Assembly (NCBI RefSeq): GCF_013372285.1
Contig: NZ_CP054301.1
Location: forward strand, 3,376,001-3,440,000
Direction: 5' to 3'
DNA: 64,000 nt
Origin: Marinomonas primoryensis
GTDB taxonomy: Bacteria > Pseudomonadota > Gammaproteobacteria > Pseudomonadales > Marinomonadaceae
The position numbers and the translations under genes are program-made. Shown one piece after another: positions 16,423-25,195 of the stretch. Every line of letters starts with the position of its first letter. The stretch's first letter is position 1. Under the pieces are notes generated by a model. It saw only the letters and a program-made list of their open reading frames with translations, ran no database searches and was not told the origin of the DNA.

Positions 16423-17934
16423 TCAAGAAGAAACCGCCATCGACAAGGTTTTTTCCATTTTCCGATAACTTAACGATTCCATTAAATACGCTCTGGTTAC
16501 CGGTGAATCATTTAGATCCGCTAAGGTGAGTGCCACTTTTAAAACCCGATGATAAGCGCGAGCTGACAGCTTTAAGGTTTCTAACGCTTGCTGCATAAAG
16601 TGTTTATCGTCGTCGCTTAGGGCGCAAATAGATTCTAACTGCCGTCCGCTTAACAAGGCATTTTGTACACCTTGGCGTGCTCGTTGCCTTGCTACGGCTT
16701 TTTCAACGCGCAAACGAATACTGGCGCTGCATTCACCCTCTTCTTGAGCGTTCACCAAAACATTAGACGGCAATGGTGGCACTTCCACATGCAAGTCGAT
16801 ACGATCTAAAAAAGGCGCTGAGAGTTTTTTGAGGTACTTTTGACTGGCACTGGATTGGTAATAATCTTGTCCGCCGTTGTATGCTTCGTTGCTGGCGTTC
16901 ATCGCGGCAACCAGTTGGAAGCGCGCTGGAAAGGACATCTGCCCACGCGCCCTTGAAATATGCACTTCACCACTTTCTAGCGGTTCTCGCAAAACCTCTA
17001 AAACCTTACGATCAAATTCTGGCAGCTCATCAAGGAACAAAACACCACAATGCGCCAAAGAGGCTTCTCCCGGTTTAGGAATGGAACCGCCTCCAACAAG
17101 AGCCGCTGCGGAACAAGTATGGTGCGGAGATCGAAATGGACGTTCTGACCAATGCCAATCCAGTCCCATCTTTCGCCCTGCGACCGATTGAACCGACGCC
17201 ACGGCAAGCGCTTCAGCTTCAGTCATGGCCGGCATGATACTGGGCAAGCGCGATGCCAACATGGTTTTTCCAGTGCCAGCCGGACCAATAAAAAGGAGGT
17301 TATGACCACCGGCCGCTGCGACTTCCAAGGCTCGTCGCGCTTGGTATTGGCCTTTCACATCACGCATGTCTTTGTGGTCCAAGGGTAACGGCGCCGTCGG
17401 TTTAGAAACACAGGTCGGCAGCTTACTCAGCTTTAGAAGGTGCGCGGTGACTTGAGTAAGGTGTTTTGCAAACACCGCATCACTTTCAACCAAAGCCGCT
17501 TCTTGTTGATTGTCTTCTGGAAGAATCAGTTGTCGATTAGCCTGATGACAAGCAATCGCCGACGGCAATAAACCAGGCACGCCACGAATATCACCCGATA
17601 ATGCCAACTCACCAATAAATTCAATATCTTGAAGATTCACTTCACCTAATTGACCTGAAGCGACCAGCACACTGATCGCAATCGCTAAATCATAACGACC
17701 GCCTTCTTTGGGTAAGTCCGCAGGGGCAAGGTTAATGGTGACTCTTCTGGTGGGAAATTCGAAATGGCTATTAATAATCGCGCTACGCACACGATCTTTT
17801 GCTTCTCGAACCGCCGCTTCTGGCAATCCGACAATATTTAAAGAAGGTAAACCGTTCGATATATGGGTTTCGACTGTGACTAAAGGGGACGCCACACCCA
17901 CTCGGGCACGACTGTAAATGGTTGCTAAACTCAT
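16423..17934 (-). CDS. comM: ComM/YifB family AAA+ Mg-chelatase-like helicase
   Basis: The start at 17934 (MSLATIYSRARVG) has GGAG 5 nt upstream, giving 503 residues. An N-terminal ChlI-like domain (VNIVGLPEAAVREAKDRV then TINLAPADLPKEG) is followed by an AAA+ core: Walker A GPAGTGKT, Walker B VLFLDELPEF, and the C-terminal lid with RVLKVALTLADL. ComM promotes branch migration during natural transformation, so its presence hints at competence genes elsewhere. It is a single-gene unit. Confidence 0.92.
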   Translation of the reverse strand: MSLATIYSRARVGVASPLVTVETHISNGLPSLNIVGLPEAAVREAKDRVRSAIINSHFEFPTRRVTINLAPADLPKEGGRYDLAIAISVLVASGQLGEVNLQDIEFIGELALSGDIRGVPGLLPSAIACHQANRQLILPEDNQQEAALVESDAVFAKHLTQVTAHLLKLSKLPTCVSKPTAPLPLDHKDMRDVKGQYQARRALEVAAAGGHNLLFIGPAGTGKTMLASRLPSIMPAMTEAEALAVASVQSVAGRKMGLDWHWSERPFRSPHHTCSAAALVGGGSIPKPGEASLAHCGVLFLDELPEFDRKVLEVLREPLESGEVHISRARGQMSFPARFQLVAAMNASNEAYNGGQDYYQSSASQKYLKKLSAPFLDRIDLHVEVPPLPSNVLVNAQEEGECSASIRLRVEKAVARQRARQGVQNALLSGRQLESICALSDDDKHFMQQALETLKLSARAYHRVLKVALTLADLNDSPVTRAYLMESLSYRKMEKTLSMAVSS

Positions 17935-18045
17935 GATCACTCCTTGATCCTATTTTAAAATGTTCTTTTTATCGTGAAAAGCAATCCGGCTCTTCACTTC
18001 TTTCGTATCTTTGTTTGTCTACGTTTACGAGATTACAAAATCCAC

Positions 18046-18261
18046 ATGCATCAAATAAACCCAAATAAATTACTTTTGTCTAAATGGACATCAACGTCAC
18101 CACAATACAAAGAAAAGCATTTTATCGTCACCAAACTCATTCGGGACGAAGAAGAAACGGTTATAGAGTGCGTTCTTGAAGCCGTGATAAACAAGAACCA
18201 ACATACCACACCTTGGCAAGTACTGAAGTCGTCAGACAACTGGCAACAAGGCTGGAAGTGA
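18046..18261 (+). CDS. Small Trp-rich protein, TIGR02450 family
   Basis: The conserved family start MHQINPNKLLLSKWTS is at 18046, so the longer frame from 17974 is not used. The 71-residue product has the family signature KEKHFIVTKLIRDEEETV and a WQQGWK end. Function is unknown across the family, which is widespread in marine gammaproteobacteria. A terminator follows within 30 nt. Confidence 0.85.
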   Translation: MHQINPNKLLLSKWTSTSPQYKEKHFIVTKLIRDEEETVIECVLEAVINKNQHTTPWQVLKSSDNWQQGWK

Positions 18262-18288
18262 ATAGCTACTCGCTTTCTGTCTTTTGAT

Positions 18289-18322
18289 AGGCGCTCATCT
18301 ACCCTTATGAGCGCCTTTTTTA
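18289..18322 (+). terminator. Rho-independent terminator
   Basis: AGGCGCTCAT pairs perfectly with ATGAGCGCCT around an 8-nt loop and is followed by a T-run. It ends the Trp-rich gene and lies just before the convergent ubiK gene. Confidence 0.9.
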
Positions 18323-18326
18323 TACG

Positions 18327-18560
18327 CTACTTTTCCAGTTCATTTAAACGCGCTTCTAATATGGCCAATTTTTCACGGTATTTTGCCAACATAGCCGCCT
18401 GTACTTCAAACTCTTCTCGTGTAACCAAATCCATTTTACTTAATGTATTTCGGGCAACTTCGTGTAGTTGCGCCTGAATTTCTGCTTTAGGTAGCTTACC
18501 AATCGTCTCTGCGGCTTGCTCTAATCCGGTACCCAATTGCTTTATAAATTGATCTATCAT
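18327..18560 (-). CDS. ubiK: Ubiquinone biosynthesis accessory factor UbiK
   Basis: The 77-residue protein is a BMFP-type (YqiC) coiled coil: an amphipathic N-terminal region MIDQFIKQLGTGLEQAA followed by a helix and a C-terminal heptad region ending ARLNELEK. UbiK trimers bind UbiJ and lipids and aid assembly of the late steps of ubiquinone synthesis. Length and the segment LVTREEFEVQAAMLAKYREK are typical. Transcribed alone; the 500-bp region upstream also carries the glnK promoter. Confidence 0.9.
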   Translation of the reverse strand: MIDQFIKQLGTGLEQAAETIGKLPKAEIQAQLHEVARNTLSKMDLVTREEFEVQAAMLAKYREKLAILEARLNELEK

Positions 18561-18992
18561 GTCATTCCCGTTTTTAACATTTACAATGCCTATTAGTATA
18601 GAAGCCTAAGGAAGGTGCAAACAAGTCATCTATCGTGCATCTTTAATAAGGACGTTCTCCTGAGCATAAAAAATTAGTCTATCGCACAAGCAAGACGCCT
18701 CTTTTCTGTGCGTGAAATCACCACTCAGCGGCCTTTATTAAAGCACTCCCCCTAAATAAGGCACACATAAAACGCGCCACTGTGTGTTTTTTTTCTGATC
18801 AAAAGCAACAAGGTAAGGCGCTTACTGGTAGATCACCCCCTTCTTTAATAGATCAACCGCACCAAGTTAACGCAACGCACTATAAAGACACCCCAATATG
18901 CCGCACTAAATAAAGCCAACCGCGACTCTTTTTAATTTCAAAAAACAGACAAAATCCTTACAAACCCCGTATAGCAAAGGCTTTTAAGGATG
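18561..18992. other. Intergenic region between ubiK and glnK
   Basis: About 430 bp without a credible ORF. It should hold the ubiK promoter and upstream activator sites for glnK. I looked for NtrC boxes (GCAC-N6-GGTGC) and saw only half-like GCAC elements, not a convincing pair. AT-rich near the right end. Confidence 0.4.
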
Positions 18993-19009
18993 TGGCACGC
19001 ATATTGAAT
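18993..19009 (+). promoter_or_regulatory. Candidate sigma-54 promoter of glnK-amtB
   Basis: TGGCACGCATATTGAAT has the -24 element TGGCACG and a TTG at the right distance for the -12 element; the consensus GC there is GA. It lies 57 nt before the glnK start. Nitrogen-limited control of glnK-amtB by NtrC and sigma-54 is the rule in this group. Confidence 0.6.
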
Positions 19010-19044
19010 AAAGCTAACTACCTGCGATACGACAATAAAACTGA

Positions 19045-19404
<360 letters not shown>

Positions 19405-19443
19405 TCACTGCTCAAATCTTACAAGCCTTTAGGGGGGCGAAAC

Positions 19444-20709
19444 ATGCAAGATCAAATTTTTCACTTACAATATGCCATGGACACCTTTTACTTCTTGGTG
19501 TGTGGCGCACTGGTTATGTGGATGGCAGCGGGATTTGCCATGTTGGAAGCAGGTCTAGTACGTGCTAAAAACACCACTGAGATTTTAACTAAGAACGTGG
19601 CATTATTTGCCATCTCTTGCATCATGTATCTCGTTTGCGGTTACTCCGTCATGTACGGTGGTGAGCTGTTTCTAACGGGCATTCAAGATGTAGACGTTGC
19701 TTCTACTCTAACGGATTTTTCTGGCCGTGAAGGTGGCTTCGAAGGCGGTTCGATTTATTCTGGCGCTTCTGATTTCTTCTTCCAAGTGGTATTCGTTGCA
19801 ACGGCAATGTCTATTGTCTCTGGTGCCGTTGCTGAGCGTATGAAGCTTTGGTCTTTCCTTATCTTTGCAGTGGTAATGACGGCGTTCATCTACCCAATGG
19901 AAGGTAACTGGACGTGGGGCGGCGGTTCTGTATTCGGCATGTATAGCCTTGGAGACCTAGGTTTCACTGACTTTGCAGGTTCCGGTATTGTTCACATGGC
20001 GGGTGCCTCTGCCGCATTGGCTGGTGTATTGGTGCTTGGTGCTCGTAAAGGCAAATACGGTCCTAACGGTGAAGTTCGTGCCATTCCTGGTGCTAACTTA
20101 CCGCTTGCGACACTGGGTACTTTCATCCTTTGGATGGGCTGGTTCGGTTTCAACGGTGGTTCTGTTCTGAAGCTTGGTGATATCGCAAGTGCTAACTCTG
20201 TGGCTATGGTGTTCTTGAATACCAACGCAGCGGCAGCAGGCGGCGCAATTGGCGCACTTATTCTAGCTCGTATCTTATTCGGTAAAGCCGATCTAACCAT
20301 GCTTCTAAACGGCGCATTGGCTGGTCTGGTTGCTATCACAGCAGGTCCTGATACACCTTCTGCTCTTGGAGCAACGCTAATAGGTCTAGTCGGCGGTGTG
20401 ATTGTTGTTGTGTCTATCCTGACGCTAGACAAACTTAAAATTGATGATCCAGTGGGCGCGATCTCTGTTCACGGTGTCGTTGGTCTTTGGGGCTTACTAG
20501 CAGTGCCTCTTACAAATGACGGTACAACATTCGGCGGACAAATCGCCGGTGCATTGACTATCTTCGTTTGGGTATTCGTCTCTAGCCTAGTGGTTTGGCT
20601 GATCATCAAAGCCATCATGGGTGTTCGAGTGACGGAAGAAGAAGAATACGAAGGCGTTGACCTTTCTGAATGTGGTATGGAAGCGTACCCAGAATTCAGT
20701 AAGTCATAA
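19444..20709 (+). CDS. amtB: Ammonium transporter
   Basis: The 421-residue protein has about eleven membrane segments and the Amt signature DFAGSGIVHMAGASAALAG. The pore aromatic and twin histidine positions lie in recognisable contexts (GSGIVHM, and GAISVHGVVGLWG further on). It conducts ammonium inward and is gated by GlnK, encoded just upstream. A start with AGGGGGGCG upstream supports 19444. The acidic tail (EEEEYEGVDLSECG) is typical of marine Amt proteins. A strong terminator ends the operon. Confidence 0.95.
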   Translation: MQDQIFHLQYAMDTFYFLVCGALVMWMAAGFAMLEAGLVRAKNTTEILTKNVALFAISCIMYLVCGYSVMYGGELFLTGIQDVDVASTLTDFSGREGGFEGGSIYSGASDFFFQVVFVATAMSIVSGAVAERMKLWSFLIFAVVMTAFIYPMEGNWTWGGGSVFGMYSLGDLGFTDFAGSGIVHMAGASAALAGVLVLGARKGKYGPNGEVRAIPGANLPLATLGTFILWMGWFGFNGGSVLKLGDIASANSVAMVFLNTNAAAAGGAIGALILARILFGKADLTMLLNGALAGLVAITAGPDTPSALGATLIGLVGGVIVVVSILTLDKLKIDDPVGAISVHGVVGLWGLLAVPLTNDGTTFGGQIAGALTIFVWVFVSSLVVWLIIKAIMGVRVTEEEEYEGVDLSECGMEAYPEFSKS

Positions 20710-20745
20710 TCCCAACATTATCGTAAAGACTCTTTTATAATCCAA

Positions 20746-20778
20746 AAACCCTCGCTTCGGCGGGGGTTTTCTTTTTTC
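20746..20778 (+). terminator. Rho-independent terminator of glnK-amtB
   Basis: AAAACCCTCGC pairs with GCGGGGGTTTT around TTCG, with one wobble pair, and a T-rich run follows. Confidence 0.9.
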
Positions 20779-20923
20779 CTCTATTTAAATAAAAATTAAC
20801 GCCCTCATCACGTAAAGAAGCGGTATTATCCTGTCATATAAAGACACCACTGCACTGCGAAATCGATACTGGAAATAAGAGTACTCAATACAATGGCAGG
20901 CAGACAACACAGCAGAGGACATC

Positions 20924-22450
20924 ATGCTAGAAGACTTACATTTAAAAATTCGGAATTTAACCAATAATGATTACGAGCCAGTAAAAGCACTGATGGACAA
21001 GGTCTACCATGACATCGGTGGTTCTTGGCCTAAACACACCATACACCAGCTGATAAAAGATTTTCCTGAAGGGCAAATTTGCCTAGAAGATCACGGTAAC
21101 ATTGTCGGTATCGCCCTGTCCGTTCAGGCGAATTATCAACGTTTCAGTAACCCGCATACCTATGACGACCTAGTGGATCAGAAAGAAAACATTCTGAATG
21201 ATCCTGAAGGCGATGCTATGTATGGTCTGGATGTGCTTATTTCGCCAGAATATCGCGGTTATCGTTTGGGCCGACGCCTTTATGAAGCGCGCAAAGAGTT
21301 GTGCCGTCAACACAACCTTCGTGCCATTTTAGCTGGCGGGCGAATTCCCAATTATCACCAGCATGCACACAATTTATCACCAGCAGAATATCTAGAATCG
21401 GTGCGTGAAAAAAAGATCTACGACCCTATTTTATCATTCCAACTTTCGAACGATTTCCAAGTTACTCGATTGCTAAAACGTTACTTGCCAGAAGATGAAA
21501 AATCACAAGGCTATGCGACACTTTTAGAGTGGAAGAATATTTTTTACGCACCAGAAACCAGCGTTATTCGTACACGTAAAACACAAGTTCGTATTGGTGC
21601 TATTCAATGGCAAATGCGAGAAGTCTCCAGTGTGGACGAGTTGTTGACACAAGTTGAATACTTTATCGATGCGGTATCCGATTACAAAAGCGACTTTGTA
21701 TTATTCCCCGAATTTTTTAACGCACCGCTTATCGGCTTGAGCCCAGACCAAAGCAACCAAACCGAAGCCATTCGCTTTTTGGCCAGCTTTACTGAACGCT
21801 TCAAAAATGAAATGTCCCAACTCGCCGTGAGCTACAACATCAACGTCATCACCGGCTCGATGCCTCTGATGGAAGACGACATTCTTTATAACGTCAGCTA
21901 TTTATGTCGACGCGACGGCACAGTAGAAGAACAGAAAAAAATCCACATCACACCGCATGAGCGCCGTGATTGGATCATCCAAGGTGGCAATGAACTGCGC
22001 GTCTTTGACACCGACGCTGGACGCGTTGGTATCTTGATCTGCTATGACGTTGAATTCCCTGAGCTTGGGCGTTTACTTGCCCAACAAGACATGGACATTC
22101 TCTTCGTTCCTTTCTGGACTGACACAAAAAATGGTTACTTACGTGTGCGCCATTGCGCCCAAGCACGCGCCATTGAAAACGAATGTTATGTGGTGATTTG
22201 TGGCAGCTGTGGCAACCTTCCACAAGTTGAAAACTTGGACATTCAATACTCACAAAGTTCTGTCTTTTCACCGTCCGATTTCTCTTATCCGCACGATGCG
22301 GTCATGGCGGAAACGACACCCAATACTGAAATGATCATGTTCGCAGATCTTGATCTAGATAAGTTGAAATTAACGCGTAGCGAAGGTTCCGTTAACAATT
22401 TGAAAGACCGTCGTACCGACCTTTACTCTGTTAATTGGCACAAAAAGTAA
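20924..22450 (+). CDS. GNAT acetyltransferase-carbon-nitrogen hydrolase fusion
   Basis: This 508-residue protein joins two enzymes. Residues about 8-200 are a GNAT fold with the acetyl-CoA loop region ISPEYRGYRLGRRLYEARK. Residues about 222-500 are a nitrilase-superfamily hydrolase with catalytic Glu in LFPEFF, Lys in EEQKKIHITPHE and Cys in GILICYDVEFPEL. The same fusion is known as YhcX-like proteins; the substrate is not established, possibly an omega-amide or N-acyl compound. The start ATG has GAGG 6 nt upstream. It is a monocistronic unit between amtB and radA. Confidence 0.88.
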   Translation: MLEDLHLKIRNLTNNDYEPVKALMDKVYHDIGGSWPKHTIHQLIKDFPEGQICLEDHGNIVGIALSVQANYQRFSNPHTYDDLVDQKENILNDPEGDAMYGLDVLISPEYRGYRLGRRLYEARKELCRQHNLRAILAGGRIPNYHQHAHNLSPAEYLESVREKKIYDPILSFQLSNDFQVTRLLKRYLPEDEKSQGYATLLEWKNIFYAPETSVIRTRKTQVRIGAIQWQMREVSSVDELLTQVEYFIDAVSDYKSDFVLFPEFFNAPLIGLSPDQSNQTEAIRFLASFTERFKNEMSQLAVSYNINVITGSMPLMEDDILYNVSYLCRRDGTVEEQKKIHITPHERRDWIIQGGNELRVFDTDAGRVGILICYDVEFPELGRLLAQQDMDILFVPFWTDTKNGYLRVRHCAQARAIENECYVVICGSCGNLPQVENLDIQYSQSSVFSPSDFSYPHDAVMAETTPNTEMIMFADLDLDKLKLTRSEGSVNNLKDRRTDLYSVNWHKK

Positions 22451-22538
22451 TCACAACCTTGTGATAACATGGACGTTATCGCAACTTAATGACGGGGAGC
22501 TGCTGCTCCGCTCCTTCCGATGATACAAAGAGACTCTC

Positions 22539-23927
22539 ATGGCCAAAGCAAAAACCGCTTTTGTATGCAACGAATGCGGAGTTGACTACGCAAAATGGCA
22601 AGGACAATGCCAAGCCTGCAATGCGTGGAACTCCCTATCTGAAATTCGACTTACCTCTGGAAAAACCTCTGCGCGCGTCTCCGCGAGCCAAGATCCACGC
22701 TACCAAGGCTATGCTGGCGCCGTCACTGGTATCCAAAATTTATCCGATATCGATTTAGGCGATGTACCCCGATTCAGCTCTGGTGCTAACGAATTTGACC
22801 GAGTATTGGGCGGCGGTTTAGTGCCTGGCGGTGTTGTGTTAATTGGTGGATCGCCCGGCGCCGGTAAAAGCACTCTATTATTGCAAACCATGTGCTGGCT
22901 CGCACAACAACAAAGCGCCTTGTATGTAACAGGTGAAGAATCCTTGCAGCAAGTCGCCATGCGCGCCCAACGGCTTGGCTTGCCAACACAAAATCTCAAG
23001 ATGCTGTCCGAAACCAATGTGGACGCCATTTTAACCATCGCTCAACAGGTCAAACCTAAAGTTATGGTCATTGACTCTATTCAGGTCATGCATTTGGATG
23101 GCGTTGAATCCGCTCCTGGCAGCGTGTCGCAAGTAAGAGAAAGTGCCGCGGTCTTAACGCGTTTTGCAAAACAAACGCAAACGGCGGTGTTACTCGTTGG
23201 TCACGTTACCAAAGACGGTACCCTTGCTGGGCCAAAAGTCCTTGAACACATGGTCGACTGTTCGGTGTTATTAGAAGGTTCTGAAGATTCTCGCTTTCGT
23301 ACATTGCGCGGCATGAAGAACCGCTTTGGCGCCGTCAATGAACTTGGTGTTTTTGCCATGCTTGAAAATGGCTTGAAAGAAGTTAAGAATCCCAGCTCTA
23401 TTTTCCTAAACCGCAGCAATCATCCTGCGGCTGGCAGCCTAGTTGTGGTGGTATGGGAAGGCACCCGACCTTTATTAGTAGAGCTACAAGCCTTGGTCGA
23501 CGATTCGCCACTTGGCAATCCAAGACGCGTCACGGTCGGGTTTGATCATAATAGACTCGCTATGCTGTTAGCGGTATTACACAAACACGGCGGTTTATTA
23601 ACGTCTGATCAAGATGTGTATTTGAACGTAGTGGGTGGGGTTAAAGTGTTGGAAACCAGCGCTGATCTCGCGGCCATTGCGGCTGTTGTTTCTAGCTTCC
23701 GCGATCGAGTTTTACCCCATGACTTAGTCGTGATGGGCGAAGTCGGCTTATCTGGTGAAATTCGCCCTGTTCCATCAGGGCAAGAACGTATTAGTGAAGC
23801 GGCCAAACATGGATTCACCAGAGCCGTCGTTCCAAAAGCTAACTGTCCGAAAAAACCGATTGAAGGCATGAAGGTCATTGGTGTTGAGCGTTTGTCAGAA
23901 GCCTTAGACGCCATTTTTGAAGATTAG
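22539..23927 (+). CDS. radA: DNA repair protein RadA (Sms)
   Basis: The 462-residue protein has the N-terminal zinc finger (C10, C13, C24, C27), a RecA-like ATPase with Walker A GGSPGAGKST near residue 105, the RadA-specific KNRFG motif (RGMKNRFGAVNE) and a Lon-protease-like C-terminal domain ending near AVVPKANCPKKP. RadA is a hexameric helicase that extends strand exchange during recombination and transformation. Length is standard. Together with comM it is part of the recombination toolkit of this genome, though the genes are not adjacent. Confidence 0.95.
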   Translation: MAKAKTAFVCNECGVDYAKWQGQCQACNAWNSLSEIRLTSGKTSARVSASQDPRYQGYAGAVTGIQNLSDIDLGDVPRFSSGANEFDRVLGGGLVPGGVVLIGGSPGAGKSTLLLQTMCWLAQQQSALYVTGEESLQQVAMRAQRLGLPTQNLKMLSETNVDAILTIAQQVKPKVMVIDSIQVMHLDGVESAPGSVSQVRESAAVLTRFAKQTQTAVLLVGHVTKDGTLAGPKVLEHMVDCSVLLEGSEDSRFRTLRGMKNRFGAVNELGVFAMLENGLKEVKNPSSIFLNRSNHPAAGSLVVVVWEGTRPLLVELQALVDDSPLGNPRRVTVGFDHNRLAMLLAVLHKHGGLLTSDQDVYLNVVGGVKVLETSADLAAIAAVVSSFRDRVLPHDLVVMGEVGLSGEIRPVPSGQERISEAAKHGFTRAVVPKANCPKKPIEGMKVIGVERLSEALDAIFED

Positions 23928-24056
23928 TCTTTCTTTACAACGTCACGAGCGAATCCAAGACGAGGCAAAAACAGACGAAAAAACGGAGTTTATGGGTTAT
24001 AAATGAATATTTTTGAGTCTGTTTTTAACAAAGTATTGGGGAGCGCAGTCGTCGTT

Positions 24057-24329
24057 CTATTCAAACAGGTCGGCCGCAAGCTCATCCTCCATTCCGTAAG
24101 GTAATGCCTTGGCAGAAGCGGCGTCCAATCTTTCTTGACGGGCCTTAAGTAAGCGTACTCGACGATGTTTGCACAAATCTAATACTTGATGGCGCGCTTC
24201 ATTGGATAACGAAAACCAATGAAAACGCTCATCTCGACTGCGCAAACATCCTTTGCAAAAGCCTTTTGTACTGTTCTCACACACACCTCGACAAGGACTT
24301 TCTATGGTAAACAGTTCTATTTGTTCCAT
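24057..24329 (-). CDS. DUF1289 family protein
   Basis: The 90-residue protein carries the four-cysteine pattern of DUF1289: SPCRGVCEN, GFCKGCLRSRDER, then a tryptophan in HWFSLSN. A metal-binding role is likely from the cysteines; the function is unknown. The C-terminal 30 residues are charged and helical. It converges with radA and lies downstream of the lipoprotein gene on the same strand. Confidence 0.88.
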   Translation of the reverse strand: MEQIELFTIESPCRGVCENSTKGFCKGCLRSRDERFHWFSLSNEARHQVLDLCKHRRVRLLKARQERLDAASAKALPYGMEDELAADLFE

Positions 24330-24378
24330 AATCCCTCCCTGTGGACATGTTCGTTTTTAAACGACTAGGTTTTCAATT

Positions 24379-24957
24379 TTATTGTGTGGCAAGCTGATAA
24401 TCATACGTTTCTTCGGGTGATAAAAAATACACTCTATCGGCGGGTGCCGCATCCAGTGAGAACCAATAAAAGCGCTCTGGCACCCCCATTTCTAGATAAA
24501 AATTAACATACACTGCGTGTATCGAATCGGCAACATTGACGTTCGCCGCTTTCATTCTTGAGCCATCAGACCAAGCATGAACGCCCACACCAGCTCCGGC
24601 TCCAATGGTTCTTTCCACGCCACCTAAGAATAGATCAACACCACCGGAAAGCACATAACCGGTCTGTGCTATGTGAGTATTCAAGCCTAAACGACGAATC
24701 AAACGCGCGCCCTCCATCGTAGCGTGTTGATCCACAGACCCAGGAACATCGACTAAAACCAAGTCCGTTACATTGGGGTTTTGCTTGATGAAATCACTTA
24801 ACTGACTAACCAAATTACTGTTTAATATGCCCGATAGATACGCCGTATTTTTATCAACTTCAATGTTCAGTTTGTCATTCTCTGCGCCAGTCAATATAGC
24901 GGGTGACGCCATACAACCTGCTAAAAAAACAGTCGCTAAAAGCAAGAACCATTTCAT
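24379..24957 (-). CDS. Predicted lipoprotein with a ClpP/crotonase-like fold
   Basis: The start at 24957 (MKWFLLLATVFLAGCMAS) gives a clean lipoprotein signal with lipobox LAGC, so the mature protein would be membrane-anchored in the periplasm; 192 residues. The body resembles periplasmic proteins of the COG3904 type: TDLVLVDVPGSVDQHATM, then a possible nucleophile region TGYVLSGGVDLFLGG and GAGAGVGVHAW. The SGG motif recalls ClpP-like serine peptidases, but catalytic His and Asp cannot be assigned with confidence. Function unknown. The frame could start 10 codons earlier; the lipobox argues against it. Confidence 0.65.
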   Translation of the reverse strand: MKWFLLLATVFLAGCMASPAILTGAENDKLNIEVDKNTAYLSGILNSNLVSQLSDFIKQNPNVTDLVLVDVPGSVDQHATMEGARLIRRLGLNTHIAQTGYVLSGGVDLFLGGVERTIGAGAGVGVHAWSDGSRMKAANVNVADSIHAVYVNFYLEMGVPERFYWFSLDAAPADRVYFLSPEETYDYQLATQ

Positions 24958-25099
24958 CGTATTTAGGCCACATTGCTTGGAGTTCATACAACACCCAGAC
25001 GGTTTAAAAAAACATCATAGCATTCAGCTAAATTAGTTCAAAAGAAACCATAACTTCCTGCTTATATAAAGCGAGCTGAATCTTACTTCAGGTCATCAT

Positions 25100-25133
25100 A
25101 AAAAAATGGCCGCTCATCATGCGATAAGCGACC
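25100..25133 (-). terminator. Terminator after mmsA
   Basis: On the minus strand GGTCGCT pairs with AGCGGCC (one wobble) and is followed by A and a run of seven T. It lies about 60 nt after the mmsA stop. Confidence 0.8.
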
Positions 25134-25195
25134 AATAAAAACAGCACTATCAGTTTTGATAGAGCTGCCTGGGATTCATATAGATCAGTCCGACA

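Noticed and set aside
22709..23914. Long antisense frames across radA
   Set aside because: They follow codon bias of the real gene on the other strand and have no start signals or homology features.
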